From assembly GCF_024868665.1 (NCBI RefSeq), contig NC_079898.1, positions 4,846,096 through 4,910,095 of the forward strand: a stretch of DNA of 64,000 nucleotides. Direction: 5' to 3'. Shown here in pieces: positions 35,701 through 44,947 of the stretch. Position 1 is the stretch's first letter, and the number at the start of each line of letters is the position of its first letter. This stretch comes from Triplophysa rosa. Its lineage: Eukaryota; Chordata; Actinopteri; Cypriniformes; Nemacheilidae. The notes under the pieces were generated by a model. It searched no databases and was not told where the DNA came from. It was given only the letters and a program-made list of their open reading frames with translations. Both the position numbers and the translations under genes were made by a program.

Positions 35701-38700
35701 TAGTAAATCATGTTTTAATGTCAGATTTAAAAATGGGATTGGATAGTTCACACATAGCAGCCAAGCATTCGACTGAAATTGCCCAAACCGTGTTTACATG
35801 TGATGTTACTGTATGTTAATTCAAACCTGAGAATTATACCTGTGGTCTTACCAGTGACATGTTGATTCCTTGATTCTTGATGTGGCATTCGAAGACCTCT
35901 ATGTCCTGGGTATACTTTTTGAATAAAGATTAGTTTATGGGCATGTTTGACTTTCAGAGCATCAAACTGTTCAGATTGTCTGGTGTCTGTACTTGACAGC
36001 TCTACAGTCAAAGTGACTTATTTTATTCTATGTGATCAGAGTACGAAAGGCTCTCCCCCTTTTTTTCCTTTCTCTGTACAGGAACATGAGAGGTTGATCG
36101 CTCAGCGGAGGGTTCCTGCCCTGAGGAGTCAGCTGGAGGAGTACAAGAGCGCCATCTGTCAGCTGCAGGCTCAGAAGCAGCGCCTGCAGAAGGAGGTACT
36201 TTACTGTACCTTACTGTGACAGGGGATGAGGAAAGATTGATGCTCTCTCACTGAACGCACTGCTCTTAGAGGACATCTCATAAAAATATTTACATTTCAT
36301 TTAAAACCATTACAATTATTTGTAAACTAAAGTAAAGAGATGCAATATGTGAAATATATTTGAGCTGTGATGCAATAGCCTTACAGAAGAAAGAGAAACG
36401 TGGATTTAACTTTTATGAATTTATAATTACAAGAGGCTCTTTTTTCAGGATGTTACGCAAGCATCTGTCTGATTTGGCAAAATTGTACAAAGTGACAGAT
36501 GATTTGCTATACTGTTGCACTTGATTGAATGCACCACATTTGAAAGATATGAAAAATTTAGTGGATTTACTTATTTCATTTTCTTTCATAAACTGGCACA
36601 GTTAAACAACTAGTTTACTGCATTTAGCATTGTCTTCTCCATGTAACACACTAGCTTAATAGTGCAAAACTGTAAAATAATTTATATGTATTTGATAGTT
36701 TTCATGTAAAAGTTAATTGATATCCTTTTGTTGTGTTATACATATAATATAGTTATACATTTTTATGAATTGTATTTTTATCTATCTTTATCTGTTGGCC
36801 ATGTGTCTGTTTCTCTTAGACCTCCGTGTTGGAACAATCCATCAAGACCACACAAGAGAGCTACGATGATGAAATCCAACTATACAATGAACAAATCGAG
36901 TCCCTCAGGAAAGATACTGAGGAGGCAGAGAAGTCGCTCGAGAAATACACTAACAACTGTCGACAGCTGGCCGTATACCAGACCTCTCTGGAGAATGAAC
37001 TTGAGAGGAACAAGAGAATCATTGAGAATGAAGACAACAGGTGAGAATATCATCATCATCAGTTGTATTATGGTAATGAGACTGTATGGACTGCAGTGTG
37101 AATAATCATGTTTGCTGTTAGATTCACTCACATGTTTGCGGTAGTTAGAAGTTTGATTGTTTGTTGGCTATTTGGTTATTGTAGGCTATGCCACACAGTG
37201 GCAGTATAACTACATTTTTATCACTTTATCTGGAAATTTTCTTTTTAGACTTCAGTGAAAAAAAGATTTTCTCTTTTACTCTACGGTGCTGACGTCGTAA
37301 TTTGACAGATATTTTAGTATTCACAAGCCTTGGATCTTTGTAATGGGTTCTTTCCAAAATGTTTGTGTTTAATTTTTTGTGTTTAATTTTGCTTTTCTCC
37401 TCTGACTGTCACAGGTTGAATTCAGCAATAATTGGGACACCCATTACCTTGTTAACAACCAATTACAAATACACCCATAGTCCTAGCCTAACCAGGAAAG
37501 GAAAAGGTGAGAATCTCTTGGGGGGGGGTTGCTTATGTAACATGACTGCATCATTATCATAGTCCTGCACATTCAAGAAATCAGCAGCCAGCAGCTGCCA
37601 CCTTAAATGAAGATTTCCGCCCATTCAGTGTCTCGTGTTATCCTTCTCAGGCGGCTTGAATTCAGGAACACAGTCCAATTGCTTCTAAGGTCTTTGGAAT
37701 GGCCCTGTTAACAGTGATAAATGACAATGGCCTTTACGTATGTGAGAGTTCATGGTACCACGTTGAGCTTTGAAGCGTTTGAGTAATTGTTGTTTGTACT
37801 GAGCCACAAAAGGTTTCTTAAGTGGAAAAGAAAATGGTTTAAGTTGCATTTTGTCCTTGTGCTTATAACATGGGACATTTAAAACATTTAAACATCATCT
37901 GAAAAGACCAGCTTAGATCACCATGAATTTCCGTGAAAGCTCCAAGCTGGATTATGATGCTTATCTTTTCAACAGAAATGGATAAAACATTGGTAACACT
38001 TCACAACAAGGTTGGTTAGTTAATGCATTAGTTATGAGAAATTCTTCTACAGCATTTAATAATATTAGTTCATGCTCATTTCAGCATTTACTAATACATT
38101 CAAATCAAATGTTGTAAGAGTTAACATTAGTTAATGCACTATGATTTATCATGAATTACTGTATTTACATTAACAAACTAACATTAACTATACATGTTGT
38201 AATACATGCTGAAAAACTATAATGCGCATTGTTAGTTCATGTTAGTTATTTTATTTACTGCATTTAATGTTAACAAATACAACCTTATTGTAAAGTGTTA
38301 CCTACATATATAAATTATCTTCAGTTGATACTTAATGATGTAGATCTATAAATAAACTAACCTAAACAATAAGCCTGCTGGTTTTAAGTTTTATGTTGAT
38401 TTAGAGTTCAATTAATGAGAGGGATAATACACCGTTGAGTTAAAAGTAACACAAAATGTGTTGTCCTTAAATAGACACAGACATATGATAGGTTAAGGAC
38501 AGATCGTGTTGTTTTACCACAACAGTTTTTATAGTTTTAAAAACAATTTAGACAAAAGTGCTTTGGTGGACACATGGTCTTAAAATTGATCAAGATATTT
38601 GCAGGCCATCCCTGAACTAATTAAAAATTTAAAATATCTAGTACGCTTTTATATAACAGACACTATTAAAAATAAAGGTGCTTCACGATGCTATAAAATA

Positions 38701-39751
38701 ACCTTTTTCGTCTAAATGGTTCCATAAAGAATTTTTAACATCTGTAAAAGTTAAACATCTGAGGTTAAAGGTTCTTTATGGAACCAAAAGGTTCTTCTAT
38801 GGCATTGTGATACACCTTTATTTTTAAGAGTGCATGTTAATTTTAAAAATGTTTTTTTTAGACATCACCCAAGTTATCCAAGACATTACCAGCGTAAAGC
38901 CTCGTCAGAAGACCTTGGCCAAGAAAGTGTTGAAAAAGAAAGAGATCACTTCCAAAGGAGCTATGGAGAGTGGACTGGATGCGAGGACACCAGAAGAGTT
39001 TGAGAAAGAGGAGAAAGCGCAGATGATGGAGGAACAGGCGGTTAGAAGTGAGCAGTCTGTTCCTCGTGAGGACGTGCCTGATGGAGCCCAGATCAGCAAG
39101 GCCTTCGACACTCTCTGTAACATCATTCACGACCGTATGAGGCGAGTTAGGAAACCAGAGCCCATCGCTGACTTTTTCACCAAGGGCCGTTACGTCCTTG
39201 TGATGGGCGACTCAAACTATCTTGACCCCTGCTTCATCTCAACCACCCCCTCCGCCAGTCACGTCTTCGTTACGATCCGAGATGGCATGATTCCTTACGA
39301 TCCTGACATGACTGGTACACCTTCTCCTCCCCCCATGCCCCCCATTGGACCAACGCCCCAGCCAGAAAAGGGTAAAGACGATGGAAAATGGAAGGAGGGC
39401 GGAAACGGAAAGCCCAAAAATGGAGAGCCACATTCAAAGGCGAAAGAGCCAGAACCGAGCCCCAGCCCACCACCAGGCCCTCGTGACAGCAAAAGCCCCA
39501 GTCCTCCTCCAGGCCCCAAGCCGCCCTTATCCCAACGTGGCAGCAAGACCTCAGAGGAACCAGGCAATTTCAGAGGCCCTCCACCCATGCCATCGCACAG
39601 CTCCATGAGCTATGAGAAGGTAGAAGTAGTGGAGTCTATTGAGAAGCTCTCAGCAGACAAAAAAGTGAAGGGCTATGAAGAGATGACCACAGTGGTTGAG
39701 ACCATGATCGAGAAGACCAGCAAAAAGAAACATTCCGACAAATCTTCTTGA
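29337..39751 (+). CDS. bfsp1: Filensin (beaded filament structural protein 1), eight coding exons
   Basis: Filensin is a lens-fibre intermediate-filament protein that assembles with phakinin (BFSP2) into the beaded filaments needed for lens clarity. The coding exons are 29337-29719, 31533-31593, 32408-32503, 33372-33458, 36082-36195, 36820-37040, 37415-37506 and 38862-39751. All have GT/AG borders and join in phase to 1944 nt, 647 residues plus stop. Human filensin is close in length (665). A short head (residues 1-44) precedes a coiled-coil rod (about 45-321) that starts with [21 protein letters not shown] long tail follows, proline-rich in its middle and ending in [10 protein letters not shown] and the [13 protein letters not shown] terminus seen in mammalian filensin. 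The start is the first in-frame ATG and matches the family's short basic head. The gene converges on pcsk2, as in human. I see no frameshift or lost splice site. Confidence 0.96.
29720..31532 (+). other. bfsp1 intron 1
   Basis: A 1.8-kb AT-rich intron with no embedded gene recognised. It contains a possible transposon from about 30222 to 31217, listed separately. Confidence 0.8.
30222..31217. mobile_element. Possible inverted-repeat element in bfsp1 intron 1
   Basis: TTAAAGGCGCAGT on the left and GTTCCTTTAAA on the right are weak inverted ends. The interior is GC-richer than the intron around it and has a CpG-rich part near 30890-31070. Open frames of 61 to 95 codons inside match nothing I know. 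Low certainty. Confidence 0.35.
31533..31593 (+). CDS. bfsp1: bfsp1 coding exon 2: rod
   Basis: 61 nt encoding [20 protein letters not shown] after completing the split Arg codon. The NECE block is typical of filensin. Acceptor TTGTCCACAG, donor AAG/GTAAAT. Confidence 0.93.
31790..32323. mobile_element. Fold-back MITE in bfsp1 intron 2
   Basis: An internal hairpin pairs 31796-31842 (GGGATAATGTAC, then AATAAGCCC) with 31883-31935. A second end pair, CTTCTTACACGGCTAC near 31928 and GAGCCGTGTAATAAG near 32308, defines a longer unit. This combined structure is repeated in cyprinid genomes. Non-coding. Confidence 0.65.
32408..32503 (+). CDS. bfsp1: bfsp1 coding exon 3: rod
   Basis: 96 nt, 32 codons in phase 0, containing [17 protein letters not shown]. 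The FLQDD block is strongly conserved in filensin. Acceptor TGTCTGCAG, donor AAG/GTAGGT. Confidence 0.95.
33372..33458 (+). CDS. bfsp1: bfsp1 coding exon 4: rod
   Basis: 87 nt, 29 codons, starting [18 protein letters not shown]. It matches the filensin QTYISIL-type segment. Acceptor CCTCACAG, donor CAGAG/GTAGGG. Confidence 0.95.
34204..34395. mobile_element. hAT-type MITE in bfsp1 intron 4
   Basis: A near-palindromic element: the left end CAGGGGGGTCC and the right end GGACACCCCG have matching inner arms GTCCTGGAGGGCC and GGCCCTCCAGGAC. The exact 8-bp direct repeat TCCTACAC lies at 34196-34203 and 34396-34403, the duplication size made by hAT transposases. Confidence 0.88.
34404..36081 (+). 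other. Rest of bfsp1 intron 4
   Basis: AT-rich intron sequence. Open frames up to 87 codons occur on both strands, but none looks like a protein or has splice support. Nothing else is recognised. Confidence 0.7.
36082..36195 (+). CDS. bfsp1: bfsp1 coding exon 5: rod
   Basis: 114 nt, 38 codons, with [20 protein letters not shown], a close match to the ALRSQLEE block of mammalian filensin. Acceptor TCTGTACAG, donor AAGGAG/GTACTT. Confidence 0.95.
36820..37040 (+). CDS. bfsp1: bfsp1 coding exon 6: end of rod
   Basis: 221 nt with [18 protein letters not shown] and the rod end [17 protein letters not shown], where most intermediate filaments carry the TYRKLLEGEE motif. Filensin is known for a divergent version, as here. 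Acceptor TTCTCTTAG, donor GACAACAG/GTGAGA. Confidence 0.96.
37415..37506 (+). CDS. bfsp1: bfsp1 coding exon 7: start of tail
   Basis: 92 nt giving [20 protein letters not shown] and a basic end. It aligns with the filensin tail start (SAFIETPIPL in mammals). Acceptor CTGTCACAG, donor GAAAAG/GTGAGA. Confidence 0.9.
37993..38303. mobile_element. Palindromic MITE with GGTAACAC ends in bfsp1 intron 7
   Basis: The left end GGTAACACTTCACAACAAGG is inverted at the right as CCTTATTGTAAAGTGTTACC. Inside, GTTAGTTAATGCATTAGTTA-type words recur in both directions. It is a common fish non-autonomous DNA transposon. No target duplication can be fixed. Confidence 0.85.
38661..38832. mobile_element. Short MITE ending about 30 bp before bfsp1 exon 8
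   Basis: The left end CACTATTAAAAATAAAGGTG is inverted at the right as CACCTTTATTTTTAAGAGTG. GGTTCTT words occur in both directions. Its right end lies 29 bases before exon 8, so it may supply part of the intron end, including the branch point region. Confidence 0.8.
38862..39751 (+). CDS. bfsp1: bfsp1 coding exon 8: tail and stop
   Basis: 890 nt encoding most of the tail. The split Asp codon continues into [16 protein letters not shown], which matches the mammalian ALQDITAAKPRQK block. EDVPD then GAQISKAF (Gly 426) matches the caspase-cleaved and N-myristoylated site of mammalian filensin. A proline, lysine and glycine-rich stretch (about 39300-39590) differs from the acidic mammalian tail. 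The last 45 residues are conserved. The stop is TGA at 39749-39751. Confidence 0.96.
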
Positions 39752-39904
39752 GCGACGCTTGCTGCTGAAATATTCTGCGCGTTGTAGTCATTCCTACCAT
39801 GGACCTGCTCCAGTTTCACCTCCAGCCTGCTGTTTACTAGTGCTGCTGTTTTTGCCTGCATCATTGCCTTTGACATTTACTGTCTGAAAACTTGGGAAGT
39901 CAAA

Positions 39905-39910
39905 AATAAA
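39905..39910 (+). promoter_or_regulatory. Candidate bfsp1 polyadenylation signal, proximal
   Basis: AATAAA lies 154 bases after the stop codon, in an A-rich stretch. Confidence 0.5.
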
Positions 39911-41630
39911 ACGCCCCATCTCCCCCTCACATGAATAGAAGATGCATATTTTAAGTCACAGGCTCTGTTCCAAAGCACAGTAAGCCTTGCTTTCGATGGT
40001 CGGCTAATTTAAAATGTTTTACACAGGCAGCAACTCCATGCAAAACAGAAAAATTAGAGTTAGCATGTTGCTAAGCTAACAACAACAAGATTGATTAGCA
40101 AAAATTTTGACGAATATTAAGAAAAAAGACTTGATGTGATTGAACCATTTTTTACTTTTAAATATTTACAAGGACGTTTTATAGAATCTATAATTATTTG
40201 TTAGCAATCTTTCTCTTGCTTTGTGTGCCATCTTGAATGAAGGGCTTTTTTTGCAATGAATTCTAGGATTGTCGTTTACATTAAAGATACAGTACAGTTA
40301 CAGAGATACAATGATGTTGCCTTAAAATTTTTACTAGGATTAGTTGTTTTTAACCTTTTTACCTATATTTTGTTGATTTCGTGCCATAATGCCCTATCAC
40401 GCTACCTACTGTACATAGGCAACTTGCTATGTTTTGGAACAGAGCCATCAAGCTACCCCAATAACAATGTATCACCCTCTTTCACCCTTTCTATCTTGTG
40501 ACACAACAGCAAATATTTTGCGTTTTATTTGGTATGATTTTGTTCAATTGATATGCCAACATATGCCACCACAGTCTTGATGTGTATTAATTGCGCCACA
40601 AATAAAATTCAAATACTTCTCAGCTTGTGTTTTCTGTTTGGTGACTCATGGCATTACCATTCTTCCAAAAGAATGTATAGCACATAATTACATTTTTTAA
40701 AGTGGTGTTCACTTAGATGTAGACTCTGTCATATCAGTGGAGTACAAAAGGCTATTTTATTTAACAGAGGAATGGTCAACCTTCAGGATGACTAATTTTA
40801 TTGTATAGTGTTTGTTTAATTATATCTCGGTCACACCCCTATACCGGAATAAATTCTTTAAAATATGCAATGACAACAGTAACCAAAAATACTTTGTTTT
40901 GTGTGTTGCTGATTTGTGTGAACACTCATAGGTGCCAATATTATGTATAAAATGATGGTGTGGAGGCATGTCAGTTTAAGATCAAGTGGGAATACAGAAA
41001 AGAGGATTTCTGAAAGCACAACTGGGCCCTCCTTTTTAAAAGTCTTTTGACATCGGAGTGCATTGCAACCAAAGTTCATATAAATGTGCTGTCACATTTG
41101 TAAAGCGATGCTTTTATCATCTACATCCCTCCAACGGACCATTGCAACGTCCACTGACATGCTTTCAAAGAAGTTTTCCCTATGCACTTCAAAACTAAAT
41201 GTGCCCTAAAGTGCACCTTTAAAAGTGACTTGTGTCGATCCATTGAAAGATTAGAGGTGAGTCTTTATGTAGTGCTGGAGTAACTCTACAGGACTATTAA
41301 TATCAGAGAATAAACTGTTTGGTAAACAAAAATCAGTAGCTAATAAGGTTGCTTCTTTGTGTAAGCCAGCTGCAAAATGGAAGTCATCCATTTTTCATGA
41401 AAATGACCTCATGGGATACAGATGTCATCTCTGCATAACCCACTCTCAGAGGTCCAGAGAGGAAGAAAATACATGTAGCCTATCCTACTGAAATATCACA
41501 TTCAAAAGACCTCTGACTGCCACAATACACTTTACTATCAGATTTTCTTTTGATATTTGTCCATAGGAATTTGTGAAAAAGAGATATTGCTAGATATTTT
41601 CAGACAGATATGGTGACTCTTTCATACATA
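39911..41630. other. Probable bfsp1 3' UTR and intergenic sequence
   Basis: AT-rich, with no gene recognised. The part up to about 40625 may be transcribed 3' UTR. An 81-codon open frame at 40256-40501 has no family resemblance. Confidence 0.6.
40601..40606 (+). promoter_or_regulatory. Candidate bfsp1 polyadenylation signal, distal
   Basis: AATAAA is followed within 25 bases by the GT-rich TTGTGTTTTCTGTTTGG, a good downstream element. It would give a 3' UTR of about 870 bases. Confidence 0.5.
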
Positions 41631-41638
41631 GTCTAGAC

Positions 41639-42644
41639 CATGGGTCTTCAACTGGGGGTCCGCTACTGTTTACTCACAGGCAAACTTTTATAAAAGTGAA
41701 GCATGGGTACAGAAATATTACAACCATTGTTTTCTTTAAGCTGTGCACGTGCGCGGCCGCGCGGACTCATTAAAGCTCCCGCATATTGTTTAACCTGCCG
41801 GCGAACAAAATATCCATTCAGGCAGCAGAAGCAATAGAAGAAACGTTACATCTGCAACAACCGGTAGGGTTAGAATCAGTGCACTGCATTCTCTGTCTCC
41901 CTTCCGATAAGTTCAGAGTACGCATAAGGAGCGTGCAAATAAAGTGCATAATTTCTGAACGTCTGTTCAAATTTGTTAAAGCTATAAAGCGCTAATTGGA
42001 CACCACACCGCATCTGCATTGTAAACTCTGACAAAACTATCGTAGGTGTTTAAAATCAATGAACCGCGCACCGTGTACTGGTGGTGCACGTCAAACAAGT
42101 TGCTCCAAAAATAACGCGGACTCGTTGCATGTTGCTCGATGCTCTGCAGAAAGACAAGGTAAAATGCAAGCGGAAGAGGAAAAAAAGAATGACACTTAAT
42201 AAAACGGCCTGCTTTTACAACAGAATGCATCAAATCTGCACTGATTTCTTTTGCATTTCAGAGACAACGTCTACCTCCAATGGTCTTTGTGCCATTAACC
42301 AGGGTCAGTCATCTCATTGAAGCCTTAATAAAAACTAAGGTCCAGGACAAGTAAATGTATAACTGTCCATCTCACAGTATGCAACATGTATGATGCTGCA
42401 AATCCCTTAAAATAATCAAACAATCTATATTTACAATACAAATAATGCACAGAAAAGTAGGCAGGCTATGTGTAACAATAACATGCATAATAGTGCTAAT
42501 GTAATGTCTTAACATAATATTGCGTGACAATAAGGGTTGTTTCTATTTAAATAGCTCTGTTTACACATTTAGTATAAGGTGGTCCCTGCTCCATGCATCT
42601 CTCATCTAAGGGGTCATTGCACCTAAAAACGTTGAAGACCCCTG
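41639..42644. mobile_element. Non-autonomous hAT element, 1006 bp
   Basis: The left end CATGGGTCTTCAAC is matched by the inverted right end GTTGAAGACCCCTG. The exact 8-bp direct repeat GTCTAGAC flanks it at 41631-41638 and 42645-42652. End sequence and duplication size are diagnostic of hAT. Short open frames inside (69-83 codons) do not resemble hAT transposase. Confidence 0.9.
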
Positions 42645-42800
42645 GTCTAGACAGTATCAAAAGGGTTTCTCTCTTTCATGCACCTACACCAGGAGCTGTA
42701 TAGGCCTATGTAAGACTTTTATATAAACCAATAAACAACTATAATATGTTTGTAGATATTTAGAAAACATGCTCGTAGATATTTAGAAAACATGCTAAGT

Positions 42801-43266
42801 TGTGACGCCCTGCCGGTTGTTACCTGTGTTTTGTTTGGTCTGTATTTCGTTTCAGGGAATTGGTTTGTTAATTGCAGATTGGGAACACCGACGCAAGGGT
42901 TTCCTGTCTAATGGCTGGAATACACTACAAGACTTTTAAAATCTGAACAGATTTGCAGACTTTTTGAAAGTTTCAGATAGAAACACACTAACTGGTCAAA
43001 TCTGCAGACTGGCACAGACATTCTGCAACAAGTCCAGACTGAAAATCTGAGCAAAAGTCTTGTAGTGTGTTTTAGCCTTAAATGGTGTTCTCCTGCAGAT
43101 GGGGTGTCCTTTCCTTTTTGGACTCCACTTTACGTTTATTCCATTGTATTGTTTACTTTTGGCTCGAGCTGTGTTTAATTAAATCTTCTTTTTAGTATGT
43201 TTTGTTATAAATAAAATGCAATTTTTTTCCTCAAGTATGCTCGTCTACTCCCTTTTTTTGTTGTGA
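42801..43266 (+). mobile_element. TGTGACG-ended repeat, interrupted by a MITE
   Basis: Two parts (42801-42911 and 43079-43266) read as one pyrimidine-rich repeat (CCTGTGTTTTGTTTGG, then TTTTTGGACTCCACTTTACG). Its style is like the GTGTCA-ended elements at 1113 and 9214. Ends are not sharply defined. Confidence 0.45.
42912..43078. mobile_element. Short MITE nested in the repeat at 42801-43266
   Basis: TGGCTGGAATACACTACAAG and the right end CTTGTAGTGTGTTTTAGCCT are inverted repeats, and both continue into AAGTCTTTT-type words. TAA lies on both sides (42909-42911, 43079-43081), which suggests PIF/Harbinger. AATGG near both junctions makes the exact duplication ambiguous. Confidence 0.8.
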
Positions 43267-44085
43267 TCTTATGGAATCGCAACAACAATGCTATAGCCAG
43301 TTATTCTACTTTAAAATGCTTGTTCCGTGTTGAAATGTCTGTTTTTGTTTTGGTCCGTGTGACCCAACCCACTGCCAATTTACCCAATAGTGTATTTCGA
43401 CAGCTCAGTTGCCAGTTGGCGACAGTCACATCATATTGCAGCCATGGAAGCGATACACGGATCTGAAGGCAGGTTCCACTCTTCCCAAAAAGCCTACACA
43501 TTCATCGAAATTAACAACAAAAACATTGCGTGTTATTTATAATTTATAATTATATATATATTTGACCATCGCTCACCACTCAAAATGCAGCTTGGTTTAT
43601 ACGTAATGTGTGAACCTATCCCTTACCAACCATTTCCCCAATATTCAATCCCCAGGCAGACGTTTTGGATAAATGACTTACATTTTATCAGTATGCGAAA
43701 ATGATTGTCCTAATCACTCAAGTGCTTTAACAAACAGCGTAATAGATTTATTATATATAGTGAATGCTCTGAAATATGCTTTGTTTGGCCATAAACAGTA
43801 TGTATAGAATGACTCACATCTCACATTCAGACTCTTCATTGAATATAAATTGTTCCCACACAAAAAAGTGTAACAGAAAGAAGTATCACTGTTCTGTTTG
43901 CAAGTTACTAAACGTTAAAGAGAGTCACACAAACAGGTTACAGTCACAAACTGTACAGCAAAGGTGAAAGACAGCAGCATAAGCAAGAACATATTAAAGT
44001 ATCGATATATTTGGTTTATATACATTTCTGTCAAGAGTAAAAAAGGAACATCAAAAGTAGGATTTAATATTTTCTGTGTGGGACA
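43267..44085. other. Intergenic sequence, possible end of pcsk2 3' UTR
   Basis: AT-rich, with no gene. TTTATT at 43747-43752 would be a polyadenylation signal on the - strand for pcsk2, but this is a weak guess. Confidence 0.35.
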
Positions 44086-44281
44086 TACAGCAGCTTCAAA
44101 AAGTATTTGGACGCACATTTTGAAATGTCTCAATGGCAATATCAAGATGAATGTGGCATTCGCGAACTACAACTTTACTTTACTATTAATTTCTGCCTTT
44201 TAAATAAAAAAGCCACTTGGTTTGATATTTGTGACATTTTTCAGGAACTGAAGTATCCAAATACTTGATGGAGCTACTGTA
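44086..44281. mobile_element. Tc1/mariner-type MITE with TA ends
   Basis: TACAGCAGCTTCAAAAAGTA and the inverted right end TACTTGATGGAGCTACTGTA bound 196 bp. TA at both ends and the AAGTATTTGGA words fit Tc1/mariner. It lies within 180 bp of the pcsk2 stop codon, so it is probably part of the pcsk2 3' UTR. Confidence 0.82.
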
Positions 44282-44411
44282 CCGTTCATAAAATACGCTG
44301 TAATATGAGGGACTCACATCATACATACATTCATCAAATAATCACAAGGTAAAAGATGACCAAAGCAGAGAAAGAATGAGCTGGGAATATATGCTCATAC
44401 AGAAAGAAGAC

Positions 44412-44437
44412 AGAGGGAGAGAGAGAGCGAGAGAGAG
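44412..44437. repeat. GA-rich simple repeat
   Basis: A short run of GA units between the MITE and the pcsk2 stop codon. Confidence 0.8.
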
Positions 44438-44457
44438 GCCAGATATCATGCACATGG

Positions 44458-44947
44458 CTAGTTGCTTTTACTCAGAAGGCTTTTCAAGCTCCTCTCAACC
44501 GCTTCATCTAACTCCTCCTCCAGCTCTTCTTTTTTGGACATGGCTAGTTTGGATTGGTAGTCCCTCACCACCTGGTCTATGTAAGGGGCACTTTGTGTTC
44601 CGTGCAGCATGAGGGTCCATTCCTTCAGCACGCCGTTCTGTGGGCTCTCCCCCTGGAAACCCACCTCCAGGAGCCAGGTGCCGCGTGGGTCCTCACCCCA
44701 CGTGTGGGTGGTCATGAAGGGCCATTTGTCGAAGCCCACCTTGGTGTCGTCATCGCGGGGTCTGCGGCTCAGCAGGATGGATTTGGTGCCCATGGGCGAT
44801 GTCATGTTGATGTTCAGGTCTCCGCGGCGACTGGCGTTGACGGTGATGACGGCCTGCACGTGCTCCAGATAGCGCACAAAGTTGTCTTTTCCTTGGCAGG
44901 CGTCGGTTGTGATTGTCAGCATCAGTTTATTGCCTGACTGTATTTTA
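44458..44947 (-). CDS. pcsk2: pcsk2 last coding exon: P domain and C-terminus
   Basis: 490 nt. KIQSGNKLMLTITTDACQGK opens the exon. RRGDLNINMTSPMGTKSILL carries the RRGD motif needed for convertase folding and sorting. SKKEELEEELDEAVERSLKS forms the C-terminal amphipathic helix. Candidate N-glycosylation sites are VNAS and INMT. The stop is TAG at 44460-44458. The acceptor is CCTGCAG. Confidence 0.97.

Noticed and set aside
39239..39608. Four open frames overlapping the last filensin exon on both strands
   Set aside because: Shadows of the proline-rich coding sequence. The + frame ending at 39751 has the family match and the splice phase.
44554..44937. 127-codon frame on the + strand over the pcsk2 last exon
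   Set aside because: Antisense shadow of the conserved PC2 P domain.
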